DNA from: an uncultured Opitutia bacterium
GTDB lineage: Bacteria; Verrucomicrobiota; Verrucomicrobiia; Opitutales; Coraliomargaritaceae
Direction of reading: 5' to 3'
Assembly (NCBI GenBank): GCA_937136395.1
Contig: CAKZOI010000072.1
Span: forward strand, 62,001-126,000
DNA: 64,000 nt
Position numbers and translations under genes: made by a program. The notes under the pieces were generated by a model. That model saw only the letters and a list, made by a program, of their open reading frames with translations. It made no database searches and was not told the DNA's origin. Every line of letters begins with the position of its first letter. Positions within the stretch are counted from its first letter, which is position 1. Below, piece after piece: positions 55,789 through 64,000 of this stretch.

Positions 55789-56824
55789 CACTCGGCCACT
55801 CCACTGCCATCATCAAACTACTCAAACCACTGCCAATACCTAGCAATGCAGCTTTTTGACCGGGTCCAAAAGCCTCTGCCTCAATCGCATGCGCTAAAGT
55901 GATCGGGCAAGATACTGAACCCACATTGCCCAAAGTCTCGAAAGTCGCAAAATCCTTTTCCAAGTCTAGATTAAGCGCGGCAAACAACTCTCGAGTATGC
56001 GCCTTGCCGACTTGGTGCGTTATCACACGATCAGGCGTCTGCTCTGACCAACCAGTCGCCTCAACAAAGCGTGCCCACGCGCGAGTCGCCACTCCGATAC
56101 CCGCGACCAACAACTCTTCTGAGTCCGTCAGCATCTCCAAGGCATCCCCAGCACTATCCCCTTGGCACAGCTCGTTGTGCGAGGTGTCGGTCTCCACCAC
56201 AGCCGCCGTCAACAATGGAGACGACGCAGGGGCAAGGTCTTTGCGACATAGCACTGTAGCCACCGCGCCTGCACCGATCGTCAGATTCGCAAAATATGGC
56301 TTAATCGTCTTACGCGTCAGCTCTGGGTTCTGTAATTGCTTCAACGTATTTTCAACCAGCGGCCGACCATTCTCGCCCGAGCAAATGAGCGCCCTTTCGA
56401 TCTGTCCGCTCTCAATCATACTACCCGCGATCACCATTGCGTTTAAAAAACCAAGACATGCGTTGGAGACATCAAAAATCTGCGTGCCGCCAGAAAGCCC
56501 CAACAAACCATGCACATACGAAGCCGTCGCCGGCTCTAAACGATCCCTGCACACCGCCGAGTGGATCAATAAATCCATTTGCGCACGATCAAAAGAGGAC
56601 TTTGCCAAAACCGCTTCGCCCGCCTTGGCAGAGGCCACCGATGCAGGGGTGCCAGCTGGAAAAAAGCGACGCTCCTTAATACCAGTCATTAACTCCAAAC
56701 GCCCCTCAGGCAAGCGTAGGCGCTGATATACCTCCGCAAGTTTCGCCTCCACGTCCGCAGAGGTCCATACCTCATCTGGAAGCGCATACGCGATCGATTC
56801 TATAGCTACGTTCTTGAAATGCAT
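55781..56824 (-). CDS. oleA: OleA-like thiolase-fold acyl condensing enzyme
   Basis: The 347-aa thiolase-fold protein resembles KAS III. The catalytic Cys is in VSNACLGFLNAM, the His in THQVGKAHTREL and the Asn in LGNVGSVSCPITLAHA. OleA joins two acyl-CoAs head to head to a beta-keto acid. The adjacent OleB-like gene makes the Ole assignment likely; on its own it could be a 3-oxoacyl-ACP synthase III. OleC (ligase) and OleD (reductase), usually next in the cluster, are absent here. Start ATG at 56824. Confidence 0.78.
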   Translation of the reverse strand: MHFKNVAIESIAYALPDEVWTSADVEAKLAEVYQRLRLPEGRLELMTGIKERRFFPAGTPASVASAKAGEAVLAKSSFDRAQMDLLIHSAVCRDRLEPATASYVHGLLGLSGGTQIFDVSNACLGFLNAMVIAGSMIESGQIERALICSGENGRPLVENTLKQLQNPELTRKTIKPYFANLTIGAGAVATVLCRKDLAPASSPLLTAAVVETDTSHNELCQGDSAGDALEMLTDSEELLVAGIGVATRAWARFVEATGWSEQTPDRVITHQVGKAHTRELFAALNLDLEKDFATFETLGNVGSVSCPITLAHAIEAEAFGPGQKAALLGIGSGLSSLMMAVEWPSDV

Positions 56825-57029
56825 GACAACCTGCTAGCCTCATACCTCACTATTGCTGTTGCGAGTGAAAAATTGTAAAACTCCCCTTAATCTCTCATTA
56901 ATGTTGAAAGTAAAAATAAGATCCTGAATTTCAAGAATTTGGGGCAACGCTCTAGCCCAACAGCTATCACTCACGAGAAAAAGTAAGTGTGAATTGCTTT
57001 TTTTTTCCATCGTTCGTATCGTTTCAACC

Positions 57030-57848
57030 ATGAAGACCCTACTTCTCTGTATGACCCTAGCGATCCCCACGCTGCTATTCTCCGCCAATGAACTTAAAAT
57101 TGGCCAAACACTCGAAGAGACACTCGAACTCCTCGGCAAGCCGATGGGTTTGATCGAACTCCGTGAAAAGACTCTACTGCTCTACCCACAAGGTGAAGTT
57201 ACACTGAAAAATGACCGAGTGAGTGCGATCGACCTAATGAGCCAAGAAGCATTCGAAGCCGACCAAGAACGCCTCAAAAAAGAGCGCGAAGAATGGGTTC
57301 TCCAGAAAAAGATGGAGGCCGAAAAACGCATCGAGGAAGGGAAACAGTTGAAGGCATTTAAATTACAAAGTAGCGCCTTTGCCGCACTTCCAGCGAAAGA
57401 CCGAGTCGACTACTGGCGCAGCTATCAAATTCGCTTCCCCGAAATTGATGTTTCTGAGCAGATTGCCAGTGCACTCGAAGGCTATGAAACCGAATTGACG
57501 GAACTGAAAGCACAGCAACGCATCGCCGAACTGGAAGCACGTGTTGCACATGCCGAAAAAGAAGCGGCACTTGCGCGACTTGAGGCGCAAAAAGCACAAA
57601 GCGAAGCCGAAGCAAACAAGAACAACCGCTACTACGGTTTACGCTATTATACGGATCCAGTCATCGACCGTCGCTACTACTACCGCCCACCAACGGTCAC
57701 AATCTATACCGACGGCAATGGCAACACGACGACCCATCAACACAAACAGCGCAATAAGGTGAAGTGGTATTACAATAATGGGCAGACAAACAACGAAGGC
57801 ACCGCCGAGCGCGTAACTCGTATCTTAAACTCGAAGCTCACGCAGTGA
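57030..57848 (+). CDS. Secreted coiled-coil protein, unknown
   Basis: The 272-aa protein has a signal peptide (about residues 1-19) and a short domain containing LKIGQTLEETLELLGKPMGL and YPQGEVTLKNDRVSAIDLM, which resembles small periplasmic domains with an OmlA/SmpA-like rhythm. A long Glu/Ala/Lys/Gln-rich coiled coil follows (about 75-190), then a Tyr/Arg/Asn-rich C-terminal tail. I recognise no named family. The ATG at 57030 is preferred over the TTG upstream. Divergent from oleA. Confidence 0.7.
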   Translation: MKTLLLCMTLAIPTLLFSANELKIGQTLEETLELLGKPMGLIELREKTLLLYPQGEVTLKNDRVSAIDLMSQEAFEADQERLKKEREEWVLQKKMEAEKRIEEGKQLKAFKLQSSAFAALPAKDRVDYWRSYQIRFPEIDVSEQIASALEGYETELTELKAQQRIAELEARVAHAEKEAALARLEAQKAQSEAEANKNNRYYGLRYYTDPVIDRRYYYRPPTVTIYTDGNGNTTTHQHKQRNKVKWYYNNGQTNNEGTAERVTRILNSKLTQ

Positions 57849-57860
57849 TTCTCAAAGCAA

Positions 57861-58766
57861 TTAGCTATCTAAATTCATATAAAACGATTTACGACCACTC
57901 GTCGCTCCGGGAACACCGCATACTTTAGCCGCGAATGCGCTGGCAGAAGTAACGATCTGCTCGACTGACATATTGGACAAAATACCATGAATCGTGTATG
58001 CCGTAAATAGATCTCCCGCGCCCACTGCATCCACAAATGGCTGAGGCGTCGGCGCAGGGCTACAACGCGCATAGCCACAAGCCCCTTGGATCAATGCTCC
58101 TTGAGCGCCCCCGGTCAGTAACACGTTTTCAATTTCAAAGTCGTCGATCAATCGTTCCACATATTTATCACCATTCTGAAAAGTCACCGAGCGGTCTCCC
58201 AATACAATCGCCAGTTCATCGATGTTGAGTTTCAACCAATTCGCACCACGCATCCATTGCCTCAATGATTTCATCTCATAATAGGGTGCGCGTAAATTTA
58301 CATCAAAGAAACGAGTCGCAGGACTACACTCGATTAAGGCACGCAAGCTTGCCTCAGATACGGCACTCCTCGTCGCCAAAGAACCATGATAGATGATTCG
58401 CCGAGCGACTACACCCGTGACCTGAATAGAATCCCAAGCTCTCGGTGTGCCGATTTCATAGCTAGGCTCATCGTTCTCGATCGTCACATAGACCTCACCA
58501 GTTGCCAGCGAAGGGTCGACCTGCAGGCCTTCGACACTCAACTGCCAATCAGACATTCCATCACGAACTTGTCGCCCAAGAAGATCCGCACCCACAGCGC
58601 TCAGCAACAAGGGATCGTGCCCAAAACCTTTTAGCCCCCAAGCCACATTAAAAGGTGCCCCACCTAAAACACGCTTCCCATTTGGAAACACATCGTAGAG
58701 CACTTCACCGAAGCTCACGACCTCAGTAACACGCACTGACTGGGCTGGCATTGAATCGACCTGCAT
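57861..58766 (-). CDS. PfkB family carbohydrate kinase (fructokinase-like)
   Basis: Ribokinase-superfamily sugar kinase of about 301 aa. N-terminal SFGEVLYDVFPNGKRVLGGAP is the PfkB substrate motif; near the C-terminus FVDAVGAGDLFTAYT carries the catalytic Asp and anion hole. The sugar could be fructose, but other ketoses are possible. Start ATG at 58766. Convergent with the coiled-coil gene (12 bp between stops). Confidence 0.85.
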   Translation of the reverse strand: MQVDSMPAQSVRVTEVVSFGEVLYDVFPNGKRVLGGAPFNVAWGLKGFGHDPLLLSAVGADLLGRQVRDGMSDWQLSVEGLQVDPSLATGEVYVTIENDEPSYEIGTPRAWDSIQVTGVVARRIIYHGSLATRSAVSEASLRALIECSPATRFFDVNLRAPYYEMKSLRQWMRGANWLKLNIDELAIVLGDRSVTFQNGDKYVERLIDDFEIENVLLTGGAQGALIQGACGYARCSPAPTPQPFVDAVGAGDLFTAYTIHGILSNMSVEQIVTSASAFAAKVCGVPGATSGRKSFYMNLDS

Positions 58767-58893
58767 GGCCAAACACTACGAACACGCCGTTTTTTTGAAA
58801 AGCAAATTAGGATGAACTTAAAGTGGACGCTTAAATTCCCGTTGAGCAATGTGTGCTCCCCTATGGCCGAGCCTCTCTATTTAGGCAAGCAGG

Positions 58894-58930
58894 ACTAAGC
58901 CATTCACCATTAGCTCTCTCTAATCTTTTT
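58894..58930 (+). repeat. Heptad-like leader before the rhamnosidase remnant
   Basis: Reads approximately as CTAAGCC, ATTCACC, ATTAGCT, CTCTCTA, ATCTTTT up to the ATG at 58933. Its form is close to that of the argD leader. Less regular than the typA leader. Confidence 0.55.
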
Positions 58931-58932
58931 AA

Positions 58933-59160
58933 ATGAAAATCTCTCGTCTATACCTCCTCACGATACTAGGCTTGCTTCTTGTAAACGAACTTCGTCCACG
59001 CCAGTAACGTCGGTCTTCATGAACTCAAAGCTACGTATCAAACCAATCCCATCCAGCTAGACATGACACAGGCACGCGAGTCATCAACGCAGTGAATCAA
59101 ACTTACTTGGAACTCGATATCGGTTCTGGTTTCTACACATTCAGTGTAGAAAGGAATTAA
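58933..59160 (+). pseudogene. Alpha-L-rhamnosidase remnant (internal deletion)
   Basis: Starts as a normal secreted protein, ISRLYLLTILGLLLV after the ATG. The next frame continues NFVHASNVGLHELKATYQTN, then PIQLDMTQAR, which closely resembles the N-terminus of bacterial alpha-L-rhamnosidases (LxxEYxxNPxGxDxTQPR). A one-base insertion near 58981-58987 explains the shift. A third frame then ends VNQTYLELDIGSGFYTFSVE before TAA at 59160, like the end of the same family (VGSGxYxF). Everything between, usually about 800 residues, is missing. This is the 5' and 3' ends of one gene joined by deletion. Not a working gene. Confidence 0.65.
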
Positions 59161-59215
59161 TCCAATCAAATCACCCTAAATAACCCAACCATAGGCACAC
59201 ACTCTATTCAAACAA

Positions 59216-59911
59216 ATGAAACTCATAGCACTCCCTCTAATCGCCCTAATCGCAAGCTCAGCAGGTGCCATTGCTGCACCTCAAAATACGAGCGCGCAAG
59301 CAATCAATAGCGACCCAGAGCCAAACCTAAATGATGCAAACTTCATTTCTCTGTTCGACGGCAAAACCTTGGATGGATGGACGCCCAAACAAGGGACTAT
59401 GATCTTTGATGTGCAAGATGGCGCCATTGTAGGCACCTGCAGTAAGAGCCCAAGCACCTTCCTCTCCACAGACAAGGAATATACCAACTTTATTTTCACC
59501 TGTGAAGTGAAGTGGGAAGTGGATGGAAACTCTGGCATCCAAGTCCGATCTCGTATACGAAAGCAGAAAAACATGGATGTCGTGTTTGGACCACAAGTCG
59601 AATTAGAAGATCTCGCAAAAAAAGGCCGTGGCTGGTCTGGTGGAATCTACGGACAGGCCTGCGGTGGATGGCTCTATCCACTCAAGTCACCCGCACACAA
59701 ACCGCTTAAAAACATCATTGATCGGAGCGGCTGGAATCGTGTGACGGTAAAAGTCGAAGGCAAGGTCTTCAAAACATGGATCAATGGTCTGCCAGCCGCC
59801 AACTGGGTAGACGAAAAGAACGATTTTCCTAAAGGCTTCATCGGCCTACAAGTGCATGGAGGCAAGCAAGGCATTATCCATTGGAAAAATTTAAAAATCA
59901 AGGAGCTCTAG
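59216..59911 (+). CDS. DUF1080 (3-keto-disaccharide hydrolase) domain protein
   Basis: The 231-aa secreted protein has a signal peptide (about 1-20, ending GAIAA). One DUF1080 jelly-roll domain shows ISLFDGKTLDGWTPKQG, WEVDGNSGIQVRSR, GRGWSGGIYGQACGG and GFIGLQVHGGKQGIIHWKNL. These proteins are numerous in Verrucomicrobia and Planctomycetes and act on sugars; the substrate here is unknown. Lies next to the rhamnosidase remnant. Terminator follows. Confidence 0.9.
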   Translation: MKLIALPLIALIASSAGAIAAPQNTSAQAINSDPEPNLNDANFISLFDGKTLDGWTPKQGTMIFDVQDGAIVGTCSKSPSTFLSTDKEYTNFIFTCEVKWEVDGNSGIQVRSRIRKQKNMDVVFGPQVELEDLAKKGRGWSGGIYGQACGGWLYPLKSPAHKPLKNIIDRSGWNRVTVKVEGKVFKTWINGLPAANWVDEKNDFPKGFIGLQVHGGKQGIIHWKNLKIKEL

Positions 59912-59943
59912 CTCCGACTGTAGATGTAAGCTCTTTCTTTATC

Positions 59944-59978
59944 AAAAAGCCGATCCTCACAAAGGGTCGGCTTTTTTG
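59944..59978 (+). terminator. Rho-independent terminator of the DUF1080 gene
   Basis: AAAAAGCCGATCC pairs with GGGTCGGCTTTTTT across a short loop, followed by a T run to 59978. Confidence 0.88.
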
Positions 59979-60038
59979 TTGCTCCGGAAGCGTGCAGCTT
60001 CAGCAAACAAATTTGCCACTCTACCGCCACCAACGAAA

Positions 60039-60121
60039 TACCTGAGGAGGGACTCGAACCCTCACGCCATTACTGGCAAGGGATTTTAAATCCCCAGCGT
60101 CTACCATTCCGCCACTCAGGC
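60039..60121 (-). tRNA. tRNA-Leu (anticodon UAA)
   Basis: On the minus strand: acceptor GCCTGAG pairs with CTCAGGT; D arm GCGGAATGGTAGACGC; anticodon stem GGGGA/TCCCT with the loop TTTAAAA, anticodon TAA; a long variable arm; T arm GAGGGTTCGAGTCCCTC. The variable arm confirms a class II tRNA. CCA is not encoded. It reads Leu UUA/UUG codons. The discriminator is A. Confidence 0.95.
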
Positions 60122-60274
60122 TTACGTTTGTCAGCGATGACAAGCGTCGGAAAAAAGCAAGCCAACTTGAGCTTGGCAAGTCTCGATCTCAAATTGCAAC
60201 AATTCGCAGTAAATTCTTTAGAAAACGAATAAGAACTTGTGACTCTTCAGAGGCTTCCCTACTAGTCTCCCACT

Positions 60275-61330
60275 GTGAAAAAAGTCACCGACATCAATAT
60301 TACCTCCAAGACGCTCCTCCCCTCTCCGCTTGAACTATGCGCAGAGATCGAAAAGACGGAGGCTGCGGATAAATTTGTAGCTGAGAGCCGCGATGCGATC
60401 AATAAAATCATCTTTGGTGATGATCGACGCTTACTCGTCGTGATCGGTCCTTGCTCAATCCACGACCTGAAAGCCGGCCGCGAATATGCTGAAAAACTCG
60501 CAAAGCTCGCCAAGGAAGTCGACGACCGCATGCTTATCGTTATGCGGGTATACTTCGAGAAGCCACGCACGACTGTCGGCTGGAAAGGCTTGATCATGGA
60601 CCCCAACCTCGATGGCACGAGCGACATCCCCGAAGGGCTACGCATCGCGCGTCGCTTCCTGCTCGACATCATCGACCTCGGCCTACCAACGGCAACGGAA
60701 CTACTTGACCCGATCACTCCGCAATACATCGCTGACCTTATCAGCTGGTCTGCAATCGGCGCGCGAACAACGGAGAGTCAAACACACCGTCAAATGGCAT
60801 CTGGCCTGTCCATGCCTTTAGGCTTCAAAAATGGCACCGATGGCGGCCTCACGGTCGCGATTAACGCGATCAAAGCTGCTAGCCAAGAACAGACTTTTCT
60901 CGGCATCGATAATGAGGGCAAAGCCAATGCGCTCACCACCAAAGGCAATCCAAACTGCCATATCGTGCTACGTGGTGGCTCTAAGGGGCCAAATTACGGT
61001 GCAGATGATGTTGCAATGGCACGTGAACAACTTGAAAGCGCAGGGCTCACTCCAGCAATTATGACGGATTGCAGTCACGCCAACAGCAGCAAAGATCCGG
61101 CGAAGCAACCAGCCGTATTTTCTGAGATCGTGCGCCAGAGCCTTATCGATCCAAGCGTGATCGGCGCGATGGTCGAAAGTAATTTGCAACATGGTAACCA
61201 ATCCTTCCCTCAGCCAATCGAGGACCTCAAATATGGTGTCTCGATTACGGATGGATGTATCGACTGGGAAACCACAGAAAAAATGATTCGTGAGGGATAT
61301 GATGCCCTTGCCCCATTATTCGATGCATAA
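60275..61330 (+). CDS. aroG: 3-deoxy-7-phosphoheptulonate synthase (class I)
   Basis: First step of the shikimate pathway. The 351 aa show VIGPCSIHDLKAGREYAEKL, RVYFEKPRTTVGWKGLI, the metal/PEP-binding ATELLDPITPQYIADLISW, the GARTTESQTHRQMASGLSMP loop, and TDCSHANSSKDP. This is the AroG/F/H (type I alpha) class. Which aromatic amino acid controls it cannot be told. It begins with GTG at 60275. Confidence 0.95.
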   Translation: MKKVTDINITSKTLLPSPLELCAEIEKTEAADKFVAESRDAINKIIFGDDRRLLVVIGPCSIHDLKAGREYAEKLAKLAKEVDDRMLIVMRVYFEKPRTTVGWKGLIMDPNLDGTSDIPEGLRIARRFLLDIIDLGLPTATELLDPITPQYIADLISWSAIGARTTESQTHRQMASGLSMPLGFKNGTDGGLTVAINAIKAASQEQTFLGIDNEGKANALTTKGNPNCHIVLRGGSKGPNYGADDVAMAREQLESAGLTPAIMTDCSHANSSKDPAKQPAVFSEIVRQSLIDPSVIGAMVESNLQHGNQSFPQPIEDLKYGVSITDGCIDWETTEKMIREGYDALAPLFDA

Positions 61331-61441
61331 TCACTAATTAGGTCGGCTAATTTATATTCAAACACTCACTAGATTATTTCATCTACCCTCTGAAACTGTC
61401 TAACTAATTACCTCACTAAAATTAAATCTGAAAACGAAATT

Positions 61442-62425
61442 ATGAGTAAACAACCTATTCGTGTCGCCGTAACAGGTGCAGCTGGCAACATTGGCTACGC
61501 CCTTCTCTTTCGCATCGCTTCTGGTGCTGTCTTTGGACCCGACCAACCGGTCGCGCTCAATTTAATCGAAATCCCACCAGCCCTCGACGCGCTTAAAGGT
61601 GTTGTCATGGAGCTCGATGACTGCGCGTTTCCGCTTCTAAAAGACGTCGTTGCCACAACTGATCTCGAGGAAGGCTTTAAGGACGTAAACTGGGCACTCC
61701 TCGTTGGCTCGGTCCCGCGTAAGGCTGGCATGGAACGTGGCGACCTCCTCGGAATCAACGGTAAAGTATTCACTGGACAGGGCAAAGCCATCGCGGCCAA
61801 TGCGGCTGCGGATGTTCGCGTGCTCGTAGTCGGCAACCCATGTAATACCAACTGCCTCATCGCCATGAACAATGCAGAAGGCATCCCCAACGATCGCTTC
61901 TTCGCGATGACAATGCTTGATGAAAATCGTGCGAAAACACAGCTGGCTCAAAAGGCAGGAGTCGACGTCACCGAAGTCACAAATATGACAATTTGGGGTA
62001 ACCACTCAGCCACGCAGTATCCTGACTTTTACTCCGCAAAGATTGGCGGTAAATCAGTGGCAGAAGTTATTGGCGATGAAGCATGGCTTAAAGATACCTT
62101 CATCCCAGACGTGCAAAAACGCGGCGCAGCGATCATCGCAGCTCGCGGTGCTTCCTCAGCAGCATCTGCTGCAAACGGCGCGATCGATTCAGTTCGAAAA
62201 TTGATCAATGACACTCCAGAAGGTGATAGTTTCAGCATGTGCATTTGCTCCGATGGCAGCTACGGCACCAAGCCAGGCTTGATTACTTCCCTACCTTGCC
62301 GCGTCAAAAATGGTCAACTCGAAATCGTCCAAGGCATCGAGATCAACGAATTCAGCCGAGAGAAAATTGACGCCTCAGTCAACGAACTGGCGGAAGAGCA
62401 CGAAGCCGTCAAAGACTTGCTCTAA
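61442..62425 (+). CDS. mdh: Malate dehydrogenase (cytosolic-type, NAD-dependent)
   Basis: Oxidises malate to oxaloacetate in the citric-acid cycle. The 327 aa show the NAD-binding [17 protein letters not shown], the substrate-binding [23 protein letters not shown], and the catalytic His in [12 protein letters not shown]. The sequence fits the MDH type shared with eukaryotic cytosol. A terminator follows at 62453. Confidence 0.97.
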   Translation: MSKQPIRVAVTGAAGNIGYALLFRIASGAVFGPDQPVALNLIEIPPALDALKGVVMELDDCAFPLLKDVVATTDLEEGFKDVNWALLVGSVPRKAGMERGDLLGINGKVFTGQGKAIAANAAADVRVLVVGNPCNTNCLIAMNNAEGIPNDRFFAMTMLDENRAKTQLAQKAGVDVTEVTNMTIWGNHSATQYPDFYSAKIGGKSVAEVIGDEAWLKDTFIPDVQKRGAAIIAARGASSAASAANGAIDSVRKLINDTPEGDSFSMCICSDGSYGTKPGLITSLPCRVKNGQLEIVQGIEINEFSREKIDASVNELAEEHEAVKDLL

Positions 62426-62452
62426 GTGCTTGAGTATAGGTTCTCTTTAGAG

Positions 62453-62483
62453 ACAGGCCCGCAGGAAACTGCGGGCCTGTTTA
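62453..62483 (+). terminator. Rho-independent terminator of mdh
   Basis: Perfect 12-bp stem ACAGGCCCGCAG (62453-62464) and CTGCGGGCCTGT (62469-62480), GAAA loop, then TTT. Confidence 0.92.
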
Positions 62484-62583
62484 TATCCATTAGTAAAAAT
62501 GATAATCCCTAACTAACGAAGATTTCCATACACGCGATCATTCATGTGATTGACTTCAATGGGGATCGATTCAGTATGCAAAC

Positions 62584-62895
62584 ATGAGCAATGATTTATA
62601 CGTTGGATGGACCACTTGCGATAATCAAGATGTCGCCGAACGTTTAGCGCAGGATATTGTTGAAAGAGGTTTGGCGGCTTGCGTAAAACTCGAACCTGTC
62701 CGCTCAATTTATCGCCACGATGGTGCGCTTCACCACGACTCGGAACTTCGGCTCTGCATCAAATTCACCGCATCAAAAATGGCTGCAATTGAAGCATACA
62801 TACATGCGAATCATCCCTACGAAATTCCTGAATGGATCGTCTTCAAGCCTGAACACGTCGACCCCAAATACTTACTCTGGGCGCAAGGCGATTGA
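62584..62895 (+). CDS. cutA: Divalent-cation tolerance protein CutA
   Basis: The 103-aa trimeric fold shows TCDNQDVAERLAQDIVERG, AACVKLEPVRSIYRHDG, the CIKFTASKM segment and HPYEIPEWIVF, all as in CutA1. It was linked to copper tolerance in E. coli; its role is uncertain. The ATG at 62584 is clear. Confidence 0.93.
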   Translation: MSNDLYVGWTTCDNQDVAERLAQDIVERGLAACVKLEPVRSIYRHDGALHHDSELRLCIKFTASKMAAIEAYIHANHPYEIPEWIVFKPEHVDPKYLLWAQGD

Positions 62896-62946
62896 TCCCT
62901 GCTAGAAGCACTTCGCTTCAAACAACAGAGGTGGCGAGTAAGCAAA

Positions 62947-64000
62947 TTAACTTTCAGAAGTGGCCTTAGATTTCTTGGCCTTTCTCGGCTCATTATGGTC
63001 GACCTCATATACTTCCATATCGGGCGGAACCGTAGCAATCGACTCTGACATCGTAGTGATACCTTCCCGAACCTTAAGCATACTATCTTGGTGCAGCGTC
63101 ATCATACCATTACGCATGGCGATACGCTTTAAGACGGCAGCCTCTTCGCCCGCATTGATCGCTTTGATCAACTCTTCACTTGTAGCCATGAGCTCGTGGA
63201 TACCTACACGGCCCTTATAGCCATTACCACTACAACTCGGGCATCCATCCATTTGTGCTCGATGAATCTTTCCACTCCAGTTTAAAGCACGGTTAATAAT
63301 TTCTGCCTCATTGCCCTCAGGGCGATACAACACACCGCAAGACTTACAAACCCGACGCATCAAACGCTGTGCACAAACACAGATCAAAGAAGCCGAAATC
63401 ATAAAAGGCTCAATGCCCATCTCCGTAAGACGGGAGATCGTGGTCGGCGCATCATTGGTGTGTAAAGTGCTAAATAATAGGTGCCCTGTTAATGCGGCCT
63501 CAACGGCAATGCCGGCCGTCTCTTTATCCCGAATTTCCCCCACTAGAATAACATCTGGATCCTGACGAAGGAACGAACGCAGGGCGGTCGCAAAGGTCAA
63601 CCCAATCTTACGCTGCATCTGCATCTGCAATAAACCTGGAAGCGTATACTCGATCGGATCTTCGGCTGTGCGGATACATAAGTCCGGGGTGTTGATCTCA
63701 TTTAAAGCCGAATACAAGGTCATCGACTTACCAGAACCAGTAGGTCCGCAATGTAGAATCATACCATAGGGGCGCTGAATCAAGTCACGATAAATCCCGA
63801 GGTTGCGATCAGAAAATCCGAGCGCTGGCAAAGGCAAGGTGCTCTTTTGCTTATCAAGAATACGCATCACCATGCCCTCACCATGATTCAAGGGTGCTGA
63901 AGATACACGTAAATCGACATCAATCCCCTTCTTGTTGTATTGCTTAAAGATAATACGCCCATCCTGCGGCAGGCGCTTTTCTGCGATGTCGAGTTGCGCC
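62947..64000 (-). CDS. PilB/GspE-type ATPase (5' end beyond window)
   Basis: Type II secretion or type IV pilus assembly ATPase. The C-terminal 350 residues are present: [20 protein letters not shown], Walker [18 protein letters not shown], Asp box, RTAEDPIEY, Walker [24 protein letters not shown], and a four-Cys zinc region (CKSCG ... GCPSCSGNG). The N-terminal part is cut by the window end. The family members PilB and GspE cannot be told apart here. The tail is Lys-rich. Confidence 0.93.
   Translation of the reverse strand, partial: AQLDIAEKRLPQDGRIIFKQYNKKGIDVDLRVSSAPLNHGEGMVMRILDKQKSTLPLPALGFSDRNLGIYRDLIQRPYGMILHCGPTGSGKSMTLYSALNEINTPDLCIRTAEDPIEYTLPGLLQMQMQRKIGLTFATALRSFLRQDPDVILVGEIRDKETAGIAVEAALTGHLLFSTLHTNDAPTTISRLTEMGIEPFMISASLICVCAQRLMRRVCKSCGVLYRPEGNEAEIINRALNWSGKIHRAQMDGCPSCSGNGYKGRVGIHELMATSEELIKAINAGEEAAVLKRIAMRNGMMTLHQDSMLKVREGITTMSESIATVPPDMEVYEVDHNEPRKAKKSKATSES

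Overview
This window comes from a Gram-negative bacterium, most likely Verrucomicrobiota, class Opitutae (Coraliomargarita/Puniceicoccales-like). That assignment is inferred from gene content and style: a dcw cluster starting with MraZ, a meso-DAP type MurE, OleA/OleB, a DUF1080 (3-keto-disaccharide hydrolase) protein, rhamnosidase and amylase remnants, DUF362 and TPR lipoproteins, a DacZ-like diadenylate cyclase, and few strong Shine-Dalgarno sequences. GC content looks close to 50%. No species was identified by a search.

Layout. 0-11.7 kb holds a minus-strand division and cell-wall cluster read right to left: mraZ, rsmH, an ftsL-like gene, an unknown 77-aa gene, ftsI, murE, murF, mraY, murD and a LysM lipoprotein cut by the window edge. 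A plus-strand membrane-protein gene sits inside it between mraY and murD. Three TGGGG repeats with 5-nt spacers lie upstream of mraZ and look like its operator. 11.9-15.8 kb (minus) holds trpA, a PTS-EIIA/diadenylate-cyclase fusion, an orphan nuoA and a Tat-exported DUF362 protein. 15.8-25 kb (plus) holds a TPR lipoprotein, dnaG, rpoD with a histone-H1-like tail, a lipoprotein, tatA, a HAD phosphatase, yicC and two small secreted or membrane proteins, one interrupted by a stop. 25-28 kb holds thrB, smpB and rpoZ (minus), divergent from rplM-rpsI (plus).

28-33.5 kb is an arginine operon, argC-J-B-D-F. 33.5-43 kb is mixed and damaged: a GAF protein, cimA, a broken GH13 amylase, apaG, a beta-CASP hydrolase, a frameshifted unknown gene, a truncated pyruvate:ferredoxin oxidoreductase, ExbB/ExbD and a frameshifted YqaE/Pmp3 gene. 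43-50.3 kb holds leuCD, typA, a frameshifted SRPBCC gene and der. 50.4-56.8 kb holds an aminotransferase with an AsnC regulator, a large hybrid histidine kinase, and oleB and oleA. 57-64 kb holds a coiled-coil secreted protein, a PfkB sugar kinase, a rhamnosidase remnant, a DUF1080 protein, tRNA-Leu(UAA), a class I DAHP synthase, mdh, cutA and the C-terminal part of a PilB/GspE ATPase.

The genes supply cell-wall precursor synthesis and division, replication and transcription initiation, translation (bL13, uS9, SmpB, TypA, Der), and Arg, Leu, Ile (citramalate route), Thr, Trp and aromatic synthesis.

Three observations stand out. First, 7-nt periodic leaders sit immediately before several start codons (argD, argF, leuD, typA, der and others). 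Second, a run of broken accessory genes lies between 24 and 59 kb, carrying nonsense codons, single-base indels and deletions, while the housekeeping genes around them are intact. Third, several core proteins are unusual: a DnaG that has lost three of its four zinc ligands, an RpoD with an H1-like tail, and an EIIA-DAC fusion. I saw no CRISPR array, prophage or complete IS element.
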